This document shows, in pieces, positions 8,523 to 16,575 of a stretch of DNA of 53,540 nt. Every line of letters begins with the position of its first letter. Position 1 is the first letter of the stretch. The DNA comes from Pirellula sp. Lineage in GTDB: Bacteria; Planctomycetota; Planctomycetia; Pirellulales; Pirellulaceae. The translations under genes were made by a program, and so were the position numbers. The notes under the pieces were generated by a model. It was not told the DNA's origin. It searched no databases and was given only the letters and a program-made list of their open reading frames with translations. The stretch spans positions 46,589 through 100,128 of the forward strand of contig JAJTEK010000013.1 in NCBI GenBank assembly GCA_021299695.1, in the 5' to 3' direction.

Positions 8523-11009
8523 CTAAGTGGACCGATCGCTCGAGACTCGATCTTCTTTACGTACCTTATCCGAATAATCAGAATATTTTTTGTCGTAATA
8601 GTTCTTGTAGGAATGCCCATGGTAATAAGCACCACGGTAGTACGTTCCGTATTCATTGTAATAAAGATTCTCGTCCATACCGTTGACGATAACGCCGATC
8701 AGATTCCCATTGACCATGTTTAATCGACTCTTGGCCTTGTGTGCCGATAACACCACACCACGGCGAATTCGCAAGACCATAACAATACCATCGACGAGCC
8801 CGCAAATCGAGGTCGCATCAGCAACCGGGATCACCGGCGGCGAATCGATCAAAATGAAGTCAAACCGATTTCTAAGCTCCCCGATGAACTCCAAGAACGA
8901 CTCCGAAGCGACGAGTTCTCCAGGGTTTTTCGGTCTCCCACCCGTGGTGACCAACCAAAGGTTCTTCTGAAAATCACAGGGCCTTAATGCCTCATCGAGG
9001 GTGCATTGACCTTCTAAATACTGCATCCCTCCGGGCTCGAACTGCACGCCGAAATTCTGCTGAACACGAGGGCGACGGTAATCCGCATCGACCAAGCATA
9101 CTCGCTTATTGGTTTGCGCTAGTGAAAGGGCTAGATTTGCAATCGTTGTCGATTTGCCATCCCCAGGAGATGGACTCGTGAACATAAAGACCTTGCCGCC
9201 GTTTTGAGCCGCTGTAAAGAGCAGCGATGTTCGAGCCGCTCGGAACGACTCGGATACCGAGGAATTCGGTTGATGTGCTGCCACAAGCATGGGCGAACCA
9301 GCAAAACCTGCCGGAACCTTGGATTTTTTAATCCTTGGAATCTTGCAAAGCACGGGTGTGTTGAGGTTTTCCTGAATGTCAATCGGTGTGCGGTATGCAA
9401 GATCCGAATGGTCTATGAGGACAGCCAAGCCGCAGCCTAGCAGCCCACCGAGAGCGAGCCCACCGAGAAGAAATTTCCATAGTTTCGGAAAAACTTGGCT
9501 CGGGTACGAGGCTTCATCAATGATCTTGACTCTTGTCGATGAGTACGAGTTGGACATGGCCCGCATGGCAGAGAGCCGCTCTAAGATCTGCCCGACGGTA
9601 TTGCGCCTTTCTTCGATCTGATCTCGCAGCATGTTGACTTCAGTGATTTCACCCGCGATCACCTTGGACTTTTCCGTCAACTCTGCGATATCCTCGGCAA
9701 TTCGATCCAGATTGTATTTTGACCGTTCTCGTTGATTCGATAGTGAAGCTGCATAGAGTTGGAGTATCTCGCTGTCCCTAGTCCTGACCTCTTTGGATAA
9801 CGCAACCGCGTACGATTGCAATAGCTCGCTGTCGGCGTTTTGAGTCCGTTTCGCGATTTCAGATCCCTTATTCTCAATATCTTGTTCGCTGGTCAAAAAG
9901 CCTCGCAGTGTTTCCAACTCCTGATTCAAGCGATTGCGTGTTGCGACCGCAGCTTGGTATTTCGCTTCTACAAATTCCACCTGAGGATGCTTTGCACCAT
10001 AGCGGGACATTGCCTCGGCTCGCTCTGAATCCATCGAAACGACCTCGGCATTCGCGGACTCCATCCGCTGTTCGTACCGAGTAAGTCGCAACCTATCCTC
10101 CTCCGACATCCCGTTGAGGAAGTCCATCCCCCGGTCTTGCTTGTCCAGGTTGAAGTACTTCCGTCCCTCAATGACCGCGAGCCTCAAAAGATCATCCCTC
10201 TGCGTTGCCGGATCCATCGCGGTTCGCAATTGCTCGAGTTGCTGATCCGCGTCGCGAAACTCCAAAAGAATATCGTCTCTCTCTAGCCGTAGTTTCTCGA
10301 TCTCCGAAACGTAAGGGTTAACCCACCGACCCTTGTCATTCTCTGCTGTCAAATTGAGTTCTTTGAGCAATTGGTAGTAACGATCCTGGTCCACTTTCTG
10401 ATCATCGACTAAGGAGCGTTGCAATCGCTCGATCAACTCGACGGACTCTTTTCCAGAGATCTCCGAGTCCTTTTCGATCGCTGAGATGTAGGAAGCCACG
10501 ACTTGATTCAAAATGCCAGGAAGATCCTCTTTGACTTTACCCTCACAGATGATCTCCAATGCATCCGAAGTCAGGTCCTTGCCTACCGGCGATATCGTCA
10601 ACATTTCACGCAGATCGACAATCGGAGAATCCACTCCACGGAACGTAACCAACTTGTCCAGTTGCCCGTTACGGATTGCCTCGGCAAGCACCATTTGGCC
10701 GGAAAGCAACACCCTATGTTTTTCCAAAGAAACCGTCTGAGGGACGACTTCTCCGTTGATCACGCTCGGTGGAGCCTGCACGAAAAGCATCAGTTTCATC
10801 ACCGACGCATACACCGGTGTGACCTGCGTGTAGAGCAAGCTAGCGACTGCCGCTCCGAGGACCGATAGAAGCACAATCACCGACTTACGACGCCACAATG
10901 CACCGTAAAAGTCAATCGTCGGCATCGGAGGCTCGTCAGATACGTTGGACCCGCGACCAGCAGAGCCAGAATCGTCGAACCCGTACTGCAAATTAGGCTT
11001 ATCCATCAT
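8523..11009 (-). CDS. Wzc-like polysaccharide co-polymerase with BY-kinase domain
   Basis: The 828-residue protein has the Wzz/GumC plus bacterial tyrosine kinase layout. A first TM lies near 43-62, followed by a long periplasmic region with coiled coil (about 170-480) and a second TM near 525-550. The cytoplasmic kinase has Walker A SPSPGDGKST (about 612-621), Walker A' VCLVDAD and Walker B FILIDSPP. The tail is unusually tyrosine rich, with 12 Tyr between about 783 and 812, the expected autophosphorylation cluster. Such proteins set chain length and drive export of capsule or exopolysaccharide, cycling with a phosphatase and working with an outer-membrane Wza channel. Neither partner is in the window. 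A dyad element lies 46 bases upstream of the start. Confidence 0.93.
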   Translation of the reverse strand: MMDKPNLQYGFDDSGSAGRGSNVSDEPPMPTIDFYGALWRRKSVIVLLSVLGAAVASLLYTQVTPVYASVMKLMLFVQAPPSVINGEVVPQTVSLEKHRVLLSGQMVLAEAIRNGQLDKLVTFRGVDSPIVDLREMLTISPVGKDLTSDALEIICEGKVKEDLPGILNQVVASYISAIEKDSEISGKESVELIERLQRSLVDDQKVDQDRYYQLLKELNLTAENDKGRWVNPYVSEIEKLRLERDDILLEFRDADQQLEQLRTAMDPATQRDDLLRLAVIEGRKYFNLDKQDRGMDFLNGMSEEDRLRLTRYEQRMESANAEVVSMDSERAEAMSRYGAKHPQVEFVEAKYQAAVATRNRLNQELETLRGFLTSEQDIENKGSEIAKRTQNADSELLQSYAVALSKEVRTRDSEILQLYAASLSNQRERSKYNLDRIAEDIAELTEKSKVIAGEITEVNMLRDQIEERRNTVGQILERLSAMRAMSNSYSSTRVKIIDEASYPSQVFPKLWKFLLGGLALGGLLGCGLAVLIDHSDLAYRTPIDIQENLNTPVLCKIPRIKKSKVPAGFAGSPMLVAAHQPNSSVSESFRAARTSLLFTAAQNGGKVFMFTSPSPGDGKSTTIANLALSLAQTNKRVCLVDADYRRPRVQQNFGVQFEPGGMQYLEGQCTLDEALRPCDFQKNLWLVTTGGRPKNPGELVASESFLEFIGELRNRFDFILIDSPPVIPVADATSICGLVDGIVMVLRIRRGVVLSAHKAKSRLNMVNGNLIGVIVNGMDENLYYNEYGTYYRGAYYHGHSYKNYYDKKYSDYSDKVRKEDRVSSDRST

Positions 11010-11054
11010 CGACCGCCTTTGACCCTCAGGGAGCGTTTCGACTCCCGATATTTT

Positions 11055-11092
11055 CCACAGAGACCACTAAGCTAGCTTTCTGTCGTCTGTGG
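11055..11092. promoter_or_regulatory. Nested dyad-symmetric element upstream of the wzc-like gene
   Basis: CCACAGA (11055-11061) and TCTGTGG (11086-11092) are perfect reverse complements around a common centre with the 10-base palindrome AAGCTAGCTT (11069-11078). In all, 14 of 19 base pairs are symmetric about position 11073.5. The element ends 46 bases before the wzc-like start codon, where an operator or a leader hairpin would be expected. No convincing -35/-10 pair was found around it, so the regulatory role is inferred. Confidence 0.4.
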
Positions 11093-11207
11093 CTTCATCT
11101 TAGGAAATCCAGCTCCAGATGTCTACTCGAATCGGCGATTCATCCAAGTTCCCTGCAATGCTTCCGGCTATCGAGACGCACAAAAGCTCCCAATTTCTCC
11201 GTGCCTC

Positions 11208-11954
11208 TCAAAAATACTGGTAAATTTTCCTCAATGGCTTGAGCAATCGCAGAGCCCAAGGCGGCCGCAACCCATTGACCAACCAAGCCCTTGCGTCTTC
11301 TCGGTTTGCCTGCATTCGATTCGAAAAAGACGCGTTGCTCAAGCCCCCGACCCGCATACAGACAAGGGTCTGAGGAATGTAACGCATCGTGACTCCGTTG
11401 ACGAGCATCATCCGTAGGAGCAACTCGTAATCGGCAGCGAAATGGAAGTCATCGCGAAACATTCCGTGCCGAAGATAGCATTCCCTACGGAAGTACACCG
11501 TCGGATGAGGTGGCATCCAACCCCATCGATACTTCGACACCTCGTAATCGCCGGAAGTCCATCGACGCACCGTTCGTGTCGGTTCATGGCAATCGACATA
11601 GACCAAGTCTCCATAGACCCCCATCGTCGATGGGTCCGTTGAAAACTCTTTGGCTATGTTTGTGACAACATCGCGGTGAGCAAAAAAATCATCTGCATGA
11701 AGCAGTCCGACGACATCCCCGCTGGCCATTCGAATCCCTTTGTTCAACGCATCGTAGATCCCTTGGTCCTTCTCCCGAACCTGTCTGTCGATCCGATCGG
11801 AATACCTTGAGACAATCTTCTCTGTCCCGTCATTGGACATGCCATCGACAACGATGTATTCGATATCCGGGTGGGTTTGCTCTAGAACCGATTCGAGAGT
11901 GTGAGAAATGGTGTCCACACGATTGTAGACCGCAGTGATGATCGATACTTTCAT
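11208..11954 (-). CDS. Family 2 glycosyltransferase
   Basis: A 248-residue GT-A fold glycosyltransferase of the WcaA/EpsJ type, adding one sugar from a nucleotide sugar to the growing lipid-linked repeat unit on the cytoplasmic face. The N-terminus has SIITAVYNRVDTISHTLESV, then YIVVDGMSNDGT and the metal-binding region GLLHADDFF, equivalent to the DXD motif. No TM segment is present. Its start overlaps the end of the CDP-paratose epimerase gene by 4 bases (ATGA), so translation is likely coupled. That position suggests it may transfer the deoxysugar made by the upstream rfb genes, although the donor cannot be read from sequence. Confidence 0.88.
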   Translation of the reverse strand: MKVSIITAVYNRVDTISHTLESVLEQTHPDIEYIVVDGMSNDGTEKIVSRYSDRIDRQVREKDQGIYDALNKGIRMASGDVVGLLHADDFFAHRDVVTNIAKEFSTDPSTMGVYGDLVYVDCHEPTRTVRRWTSGDYEVSKYRWGWMPPHPTVYFRRECYLRHGMFRDDFHFAADYELLLRMMLVNGVTMRYIPQTLVCMRVGGLSNASFSNRMQANREDARAWLVNGLRPPWALRLLKPLRKIYQYF

Positions 11955-13003
11955 AGACTACCGACCCAATCGATCATCTGTGTTAGCCCCTGACTTGCAC
12001 TTACACGCGGCGACCACCCCAGCAGTTTATGAGCCTTGGTTATGTCGGCGACGAAGAAATCTTGGTCGCTCTGCCTACGCGGCAATCGTAAATAGCTTAA
12101 TCCATCGGACCGCCCGAGGAGATGGGAGAGTTGGTCAAAAAGTTCGATCAAACTCAAGCTATTACTCATCCCTCCTCCAATGTTGAATACCTCACCGGCA
12201 CAAAGGCTTCTTTTCTCATAGGCAGCTTGGTAAAGGGATATCAAATCCTCACTGTGCAGGACATCACGTACCTGCTTTCCCGTCCCTGAGATCGTAAATG
12301 GTACCACCTCTGCTCCCCTTCTTTTGCATGAGTCTTGCTCAATTGCCTGCTTGGCAAACCAACCAATCCAACCTTGATCGGCCGTTGCATACTGCCGTCC
12401 TCCGTAGATCGAGGAATGCCGAAACACGACCGTATCGAGTCCGAAATTCCTATACCAATCGCGTACGTATTGATCTGCACTCCCCTTGGAACATCCATAA
12501 GGAGACGCAAAATCCAAAGGCATCGACTCGTCAATCCCGTTGGGATACTCAGGTAGCAAATACCTCGTCTCATTCTGGCTGTATTCCAGATGTCGCAAGT
12601 CCCCATAGACCTTATTCGTCGAACTGAAGGCCACCAACGCCTTGGGTGACCACTTTCGAGCACATTCGAGAACATGAACTGTACCTAAAGCGTTGGTTCT
12701 AAAGTCCTCGAGCGGATCGGCTAACGACGTCGTCATCGCTACTTGCCCCGCTAAGTGGCACACATAATCGAAGGGGCCACGTTTCTGAAAAATATCCGCC
12801 ATCCGATCGATTGAGGCTACATCTAACTCGTGAAATTCAAGCTCCCGTTCTTGTTTGTTGGAATCTTGAAGCCAGCGGAGATTTTCCCTAGCTCCTGTTT
12901 TGTGCATCTTATCGATGATCGTCAATCTTGCGCCATCCTGTAGGAATCTGCTAGCGACATTCGACCCAAGAAATCCGCAACCACCAGTAATCAATACGTT
13001 CAT
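11951..13003 (-). CDS. rfbE: CDP-paratose 2-epimerase (CDP-tyvelose synthase)
   Basis: A 350-residue SDR epimerase that closely follows the known Tyv/RfbE pattern. Its features are TGGCGFLGSN at the N-terminus, HLAGQVAMTTSL, the characteristic SSTNKVYGD block, DFASPYGCSKG with Tyr/Lys, VVFRHSSIYGGRQYAT, DQGWIGWF and FTISGTGKQVRDVLH. The family interconverts CDP-paratose and CDP-tyvelose at C2 with bound NAD. It lies 42 bases after rfbH and overlaps the following GT2 gene by 4 bases. The expected producer of CDP-paratose, RfbS, is not encoded in this window, so its substrate must come from a gene elsewhere or be a different CDP-sugar. Confidence 0.92.
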   Translation of the reverse strand: MNVLITGGCGFLGSNVASRFLQDGARLTIIDKMHKTGARENLRWLQDSNKQERELEFHELDVASIDRMADIFQKRGPFDYVCHLAGQVAMTTSLADPLEDFRTNALGTVHVLECARKWSPKALVAFSSTNKVYGDLRHLEYSQNETRYLLPEYPNGIDESMPLDFASPYGCSKGSADQYVRDWYRNFGLDTVVFRHSSIYGGRQYATADQGWIGWFAKQAIEQDSCKRRGAEVVPFTISGTGKQVRDVLHSEDLISLYQAAYEKRSLCAGEVFNIGGGMSNSLSLIELFDQLSHLLGRSDGLSYLRLPRRQSDQDFFVADITKAHKLLGWSPRVSASQGLTQMIDWVGSL

Positions 13004-13045
13004 TGCACCGCTCGTGTTACTCGAACTCTACTCGTTTCAAAAAGC

Positions 13046-14527
13046 TCATCGGCCACGACAAAATGCTACGATTGTCGTGGTCACATAATCGATCATTTCC
13101 TCAGTCAAACCCGGATAAGTCCCCACAAAAAGAGCTTCCTTCATAATCCGATCGGCCCCCGATAAATCGCTGACGACTCGAATTGCTTGAGGACTCTCTT
13201 TGCGCAAATTGGCGAACGCAGGCTGCCTCAGTAAATTCCCACCGAAAAGCATCCTATTGCCGATCAACTTGGAATCCAAATGCTTGGCAAGCTCCGTTCG
13301 CGTAAAACCCGCTGTAGGCTTCACGCCAATCTTGAACCCAAACCAGGAACATTCCGTTCGACAACCCGATGAGTCCCAGGAGAAACCATTTTCCGCATCC
13401 CACTTCGATGCATGGGTTGGTAGCGAGAACTCGAGTACATCCTCAAGCCCTGCCAAACCACATCGGAGCAAATGCCAGTTCCGCTTCCGTGCCTCGATAA
13501 ATCGCTCAAGCTTCCCGAGTTGCTTGATGCCGATCGCTGCCTGAATATCCAATGGCTTTAGGTTGTAGCCTAAGTGGCTATAGATGTACTTGTGGTCATA
13601 TCCATCAGGTAACTCTCCTAGCTGCCAACCAAAACGCTTGTTGCATGTATTGTCTTTACCAGATGGACACCAGCAATCTCTGCCCCAATCTCGAAAGCTC
13701 TCTACGATTACCTTAAGTCCCGTTTGCTTGACAACATTAACCGCCCCACCTTCCCCCAAAGTCAGGTGATGCGGTGGATAAAAACTCTGTGTCGAGAGGT
13801 CCCCCCAAGCTCCGGTGAATTTGGAAAGACTGCCGTCTGCCTGTCCAGACTCCTTCGGATATATTTCTTGCCAGTGCGAATCAGGTGGCATGGTATACTT
13901 GCACCCGAGGGCATCGCAATTGTCTTCTACAAGCCAAAGCTGATGGTCGTGGCAGAATTCCAAAGTCGTCCGAAGATCGAAGGGATTGCCCAACGCATGG
14001 GCCATCATCACCGCTTTCGTCTTACCCTTGCAATAAGCATCCTGGAGTTGCTCACATTTGGCGTTCCCAGTGATGGGATCGGCATCGATGAAAACCGCAG
14101 TCGCTCCGCACTGAAGGATCGGTGCGACCGTCGTGGGAAAACCCGCCGCAACAGTGATCACCTCGTCTCCCGGTAGCAATCGCCGTTGCTTAGGTATTTT
14201 TGGACTGGTTAATGCCGTAATGGCCAGCAGATTCGCACTCGACCCTGAATTGACCAACAACGAATTCCTTACCCCAAGAAAATCGGCCAACGAACGCTCG
14301 AAACGATCCCCTTGAGGACCGAGAGTCAACCAAAAATCCAAAACGCTGTCTACGGCCGCCTTGACTTCGTCCTCATCGAAGACACGACCAGCGTAGGGCA
14401 CTGGGGTTTGACCAGGGACGAACTCCGTACGACCCAGAGCATCTCCAGGAAGGTTGGAGCGATGGTTCATTCGCGAATATTCGCCAACAAGTTTCTGGAT
14501 CTCTTCTCGCAGTTCCTGGGCATTCAT
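13046..14527 (-). CDS. rfbH: CDP-4-keto-6-deoxyglucose 3-dehydrase (E1)
   Basis: PMP- and [2Fe-2S]-dependent dehydrase that removes the C3 hydroxyl of CDP-4-keto-6-deoxy-D-glucose on the way to 3,6-dideoxyhexoses. The family marker is a His where aminotransferase relatives have the PLP lysine; here it is His253 in SFYPPHHLTLGEGG. The iron-sulfur cysteines stand in DWGRDCWCPSGKDNTC, and SHLGYNLKPLDIQAA follows. The ATG at 14527 gives 493 residues, about 50 more than usual. An in-frame extension to 14815 was rejected because it overlaps rfbG and has no family similarity. It needs a reductase partner (RfbI/E3), which is absent here. Confidence 0.93.
   Translation of the reverse strand: MNAQELREEIQKLVGEYSRMNHRSNLPGDALGRTEFVPGQTPVPYAGRVFDEDEVKAAVDSVLDFWLTLGPQGDRFERSLADFLGVRNSLLVNSGSSANLLAITALTSPKIPKQRRLLPGDEVITVAAGFPTTVAPILQCGATAVFIDADPITGNAKCEQLQDAYCKGKTKAVMMAHALGNPFDLRTTLEFCHDHQLWLVEDNCDALGCKYTMPPDSHWQEIYPKESGQADGSLSKFTGAWGDLSTQSFYPPHHLTLGEGGAVNVVKQTGLKVIVESFRDWGRDCWCPSGKDNTCNKRFGWQLGELPDGYDHKYIYSHLGYNLKPLDIQAAIGIKQLGKLERFIEARKRNWHLLRCGLAGLEDVLEFSLPTHASKWDAENGFSWDSSGCRTECSWFGFKIGVKPTAGFTRTELAKHLDSKLIGNRMLFGGNLLRQPAFANLRKESPQAIRVVSDLSGADRIMKEALFVGTYPGLTEEMIDYVTTTIVAFCRGR
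13053..13080 (-). terminator. Terminator-like hairpin at the 3' end of rfbH
   Basis: CCACGACAA (13053-13061) pairs perfectly with TTGTCGTGG (13072-13080) around a 10-base loop. The stem lies in the last codons of rfbH. In the transcribed minus direction a T5 tract begins 9 bases after the stem, just past the stop codon. The spacing is longer than in a standard intrinsic terminator, so partial termination or attenuation before the epimerase gene is the most that can be claimed. Confidence 0.35.
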
Positions 14528-14592
14528 TTTCTTAGAACCATTCCCTCTTTTGCTCGAAAACCATTTCAAAAAACCCCTAAAGTCGACTCGTG

Positions 14593-14612
14593 GCGATCGC
14601 ATTTGCGATCGC
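14593..14612. repeat. Hairpin between rfbG and rfbH built from two GCGATCGC octamers
   Basis: GCGATCGCA and TGCGATCGC form a perfect 9-base stem with a TT spacer, starting only 3 bases past the rfbG stop codon. No T tract follows on the minus strand, so an mRNA processing or stability element inside the operon fits better than a terminator. Each arm contains the self-complementary octamer GCGATCGC. Confidence 0.5.
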
Positions 14613-14615
14613 GAT

Positions 14616-15740
14616 TCAGTCCGCAAAAACCTGAGCCTGCGTCCACGCCTGATTGAGCCTAGTGGCATCCTCCACGTACCGGGCGATGCATCCTTGCGTA
14701 GCCGCCTTTGGGTCGAATCCGTTCTGAACCGATTGATACCAGTTTGCCGTCTGCTGCACGCAAGCTTCGAATGACCATGTTGGCTTCCACCGCAACATAT
14801 GATAAGCCTTATCAATCGAGAGATTCAGTCGCGAAGCTTCATGGGGCTCCGTGGGATTTGAAGCATCGATCCAGTTTCCGCCCGTATGCTTAAGGAAGCT
14901 TTCGACCAATTGGGAAACAGTCCGATTGCTCTCAAGCTGGGGACCAAAATTGAATGCCGAGCAAAACAGCATTGGCTCGTATCCACAAATTTCAGGTGTC
15001 CCAAGATGGGCGGCGAGCCACAGATAACCAGAAATCGGCTCCAAGACATGCTGCCAAGGCCTCGTTGCTTGGCGATTTCGAACCGATACCGGTTCCCCCG
15101 ACTTCACGGATCGAACGATGTCCGGGACGATTCTCTCGGGTGCCCAATCCCCTCCACCAATCACATTTCCCGCACGTGCTGAGGCAACCTTGATTAAGGA
15201 ATCGGACTCGGAGAAAAACGAAGATCGATAAGCGGCTGTCACCAACTCCGCGCAACCCTTCGATGCACTGTAAGGGTCATACCCTCCCATGGGATCTTCC
15301 TCACGGTAGGCATGCAGCCACTCTTTGTTCTCGTAGCATTTGTCCGTTGTTACCACCACTACCGAACATCTTTTGGGATATCCGATAAGAGCCTCTAGCA
15401 GATTTACCGTCCCAAGCACGTTCGTTTCAAAAGTCTCCTTAGGCTTTCGATAGGATGCTCTGACCAAGGGCTGTGCTGCAAGGTGGAAGATGTAGTCGGG
15501 CTGGGAGCTCAAGATCGCCTCTGATAAAGCTCCCGCATCACGGATATCTCCTCGACCATCGCGTTTGAGAGATTCACCAAGACGCAGAAGATCGAAAAGT
15601 ACTTCGTGGGGTTTCGGCTCAAGCGAATACCCGAAAACCTCCGCCCCCAGGGACACCAACCAAGCTGTCAACCAACTCCCCTTAAAGCCGTTGTGACCTG
15701 TGATGAAGACGTTTTTGCCTCGAAACAAATCATGAAACAT
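14616..15740 (-). CDS. rfbG: CDP-glucose 4,6-dehydratase
   Basis: NAD-dependent SDR dehydratase that converts CDP-D-glucose to CDP-4-keto-6-deoxy-D-glucose. The ATG at 15740 gives 374 residues, near the usual 360. Motifs are FITGHNGFKGSWL at the N-terminus, HLAAQPLVRASY, VVTTDKCYEN with the catalytic Thr-Asp-Lys, and GGYDPYSASKG with Tyr/Lys. SARAGNVIGGGDWAPERIVPD and RPWQHVLEPISGYLWLA follow. A longer in-frame reading from 16025 would overlap rfbF and does not match the family. There is one base between the rfbF stop and this start, so the two are tightly coupled. Confidence 0.95.
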   Translation of the reverse strand: MFHDLFRGKNVFITGHNGFKGSWLTAWLVSLGAEVFGYSLEPKPHEVLFDLLRLGESLKRDGRGDIRDAGALSEAILSSQPDYIFHLAAQPLVRASYRKPKETFETNVLGTVNLLEALIGYPKRCSVVVVTTDKCYENKEWLHAYREEDPMGGYDPYSASKGCAELVTAAYRSSFFSESDSLIKVASARAGNVIGGGDWAPERIVPDIVRSVKSGEPVSVRNRQATRPWQHVLEPISGYLWLAAHLGTPEICGYEPMLFCSAFNFGPQLESNRTVSQLVESFLKHTGGNWIDASNPTEPHEASRLNLSIDKAYHMLRWKPTWSFEACVQQTANWYQSVQNGFDPKAATQGCIARYVEDATRLNQAWTQAQVFAD

Positions 15741-15741
15741 A

Positions 15742-16527
15742 TTACTTATCCCAAACTTTCCAAGGTGCTTTGCCGTTTTCCCAATGCTGTTGCAACTCGT
15801 TTCGATCCCTAAGTGTATCCATGGGAAGCCAAAATCCTCGATGCCGATACGCCGAAAGCATCCCTGATGCAGCCAGGTTCGCAAGCGGCTCGCGCTCCCA
15901 AACCGTCTGATCTCCATGCTCGATGCTGTCGATCGCCGATGGCTCGAGAACGAAGAAACCACCATTGACCCAAGCTCCATCGCCTTCAGGCTTTTCCTGA
16001 AACACCGAGATCCGATTCGGATCATTTCTTGTAAAGGACAACGCTCCGTAGCGTCCAGGTGGCTGTACGGCTGTCAGCGTCGCGGCTGTGCCATTTCGCC
16101 TATGAAAAGCAATCAATTCCTCGATGTTGATATCAGCAACTCCATCACCATAGGTCATGCAGAAGGTTTCCTTCCCAAGAAACCTCGCCACTCGCTTGAG
16201 GCGTCCACCTGTCATCGTCGCTTCGCCAGTATCGACGACCGTCACTCGCCAAGGCTCAGCCTTCTTGTGAAGGACCTCGACGGTGTTGTTGCCCATGTCA
16301 AAAGTAACATCGGACATGTGCAGGAAATAGTTTGAAAAGTACTCCTTGATCATGTATCCCTTGTAGCCTGCACAAATGATGAACTCATGGATTCCAAAAG
16401 CGGAATAGATCTTCATGATGTGCCACAAAATCGGCATGCCTCCAATCTCGATCATCGGCTTGGGCCTCAGATGCGTCTCTTCCGAAATCCTTGTCCCCAT
16501 ACCCCCTGCAAGTATCACTGCTTTCAT
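15742..16527 (-). CDS. rfbF: Glucose-1-phosphate cytidylyltransferase
   Basis: Makes CDP-D-glucose from CTP and alpha-D-glucose 1-phosphate, the entry step of the CDP-deoxysugar pathway. The 261 residues match the family exactly. The N-terminal nucleotidyltransferase signature reads VILAGGMGTRISEETHLRPK, followed by MIEIGGMPILWHIMKIYS, YKGYMIKEYFSNY and VTVVDTGEATMTGGRLKRV. TYGDGVADIN carries the metal-binding Asp. It heads the rfbF-rfbG-rfbH-rfbE set and lies 48 bases after the gene for a membrane-anchored repeat protein. Confidence 0.96.
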   Translation of the reverse strand: MKAVILAGGMGTRISEETHLRPKPMIEIGGMPILWHIMKIYSAFGIHEFIICAGYKGYMIKEYFSNYFLHMSDVTFDMGNNTVEVLHKKAEPWRVTVVDTGEATMTGGRLKRVARFLGKETFCMTYGDGVADINIEELIAFHRRNGTAATLTAVQPPGRYGALSFTRNDPNRISVFQEKPEGDGAWVNGGFFVLEPSAIDSIEHGDQTVWEREPLANLAASGMLSAYRHRGFWLPMDTLRDRNELQQHWENGKAPWKVWDK

Positions 16528-16575
16528 CGTTTTGTTCCTAGAATCATATTTTGGGTTCTCTTTGCATGGAAGCTT

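Noticed and set aside
14528-14815. Upstream extension of the rfbH frame
   Set aside because: It overlaps the end of rfbG and reads as low-quality basic sequence unlike the family; the ATG at 14527 fits the known N-terminus.
15741-16025. Upstream extension of the rfbG frame
   Set aside because: It lies inside rfbF and has no similarity to CDP-glucose dehydratases.
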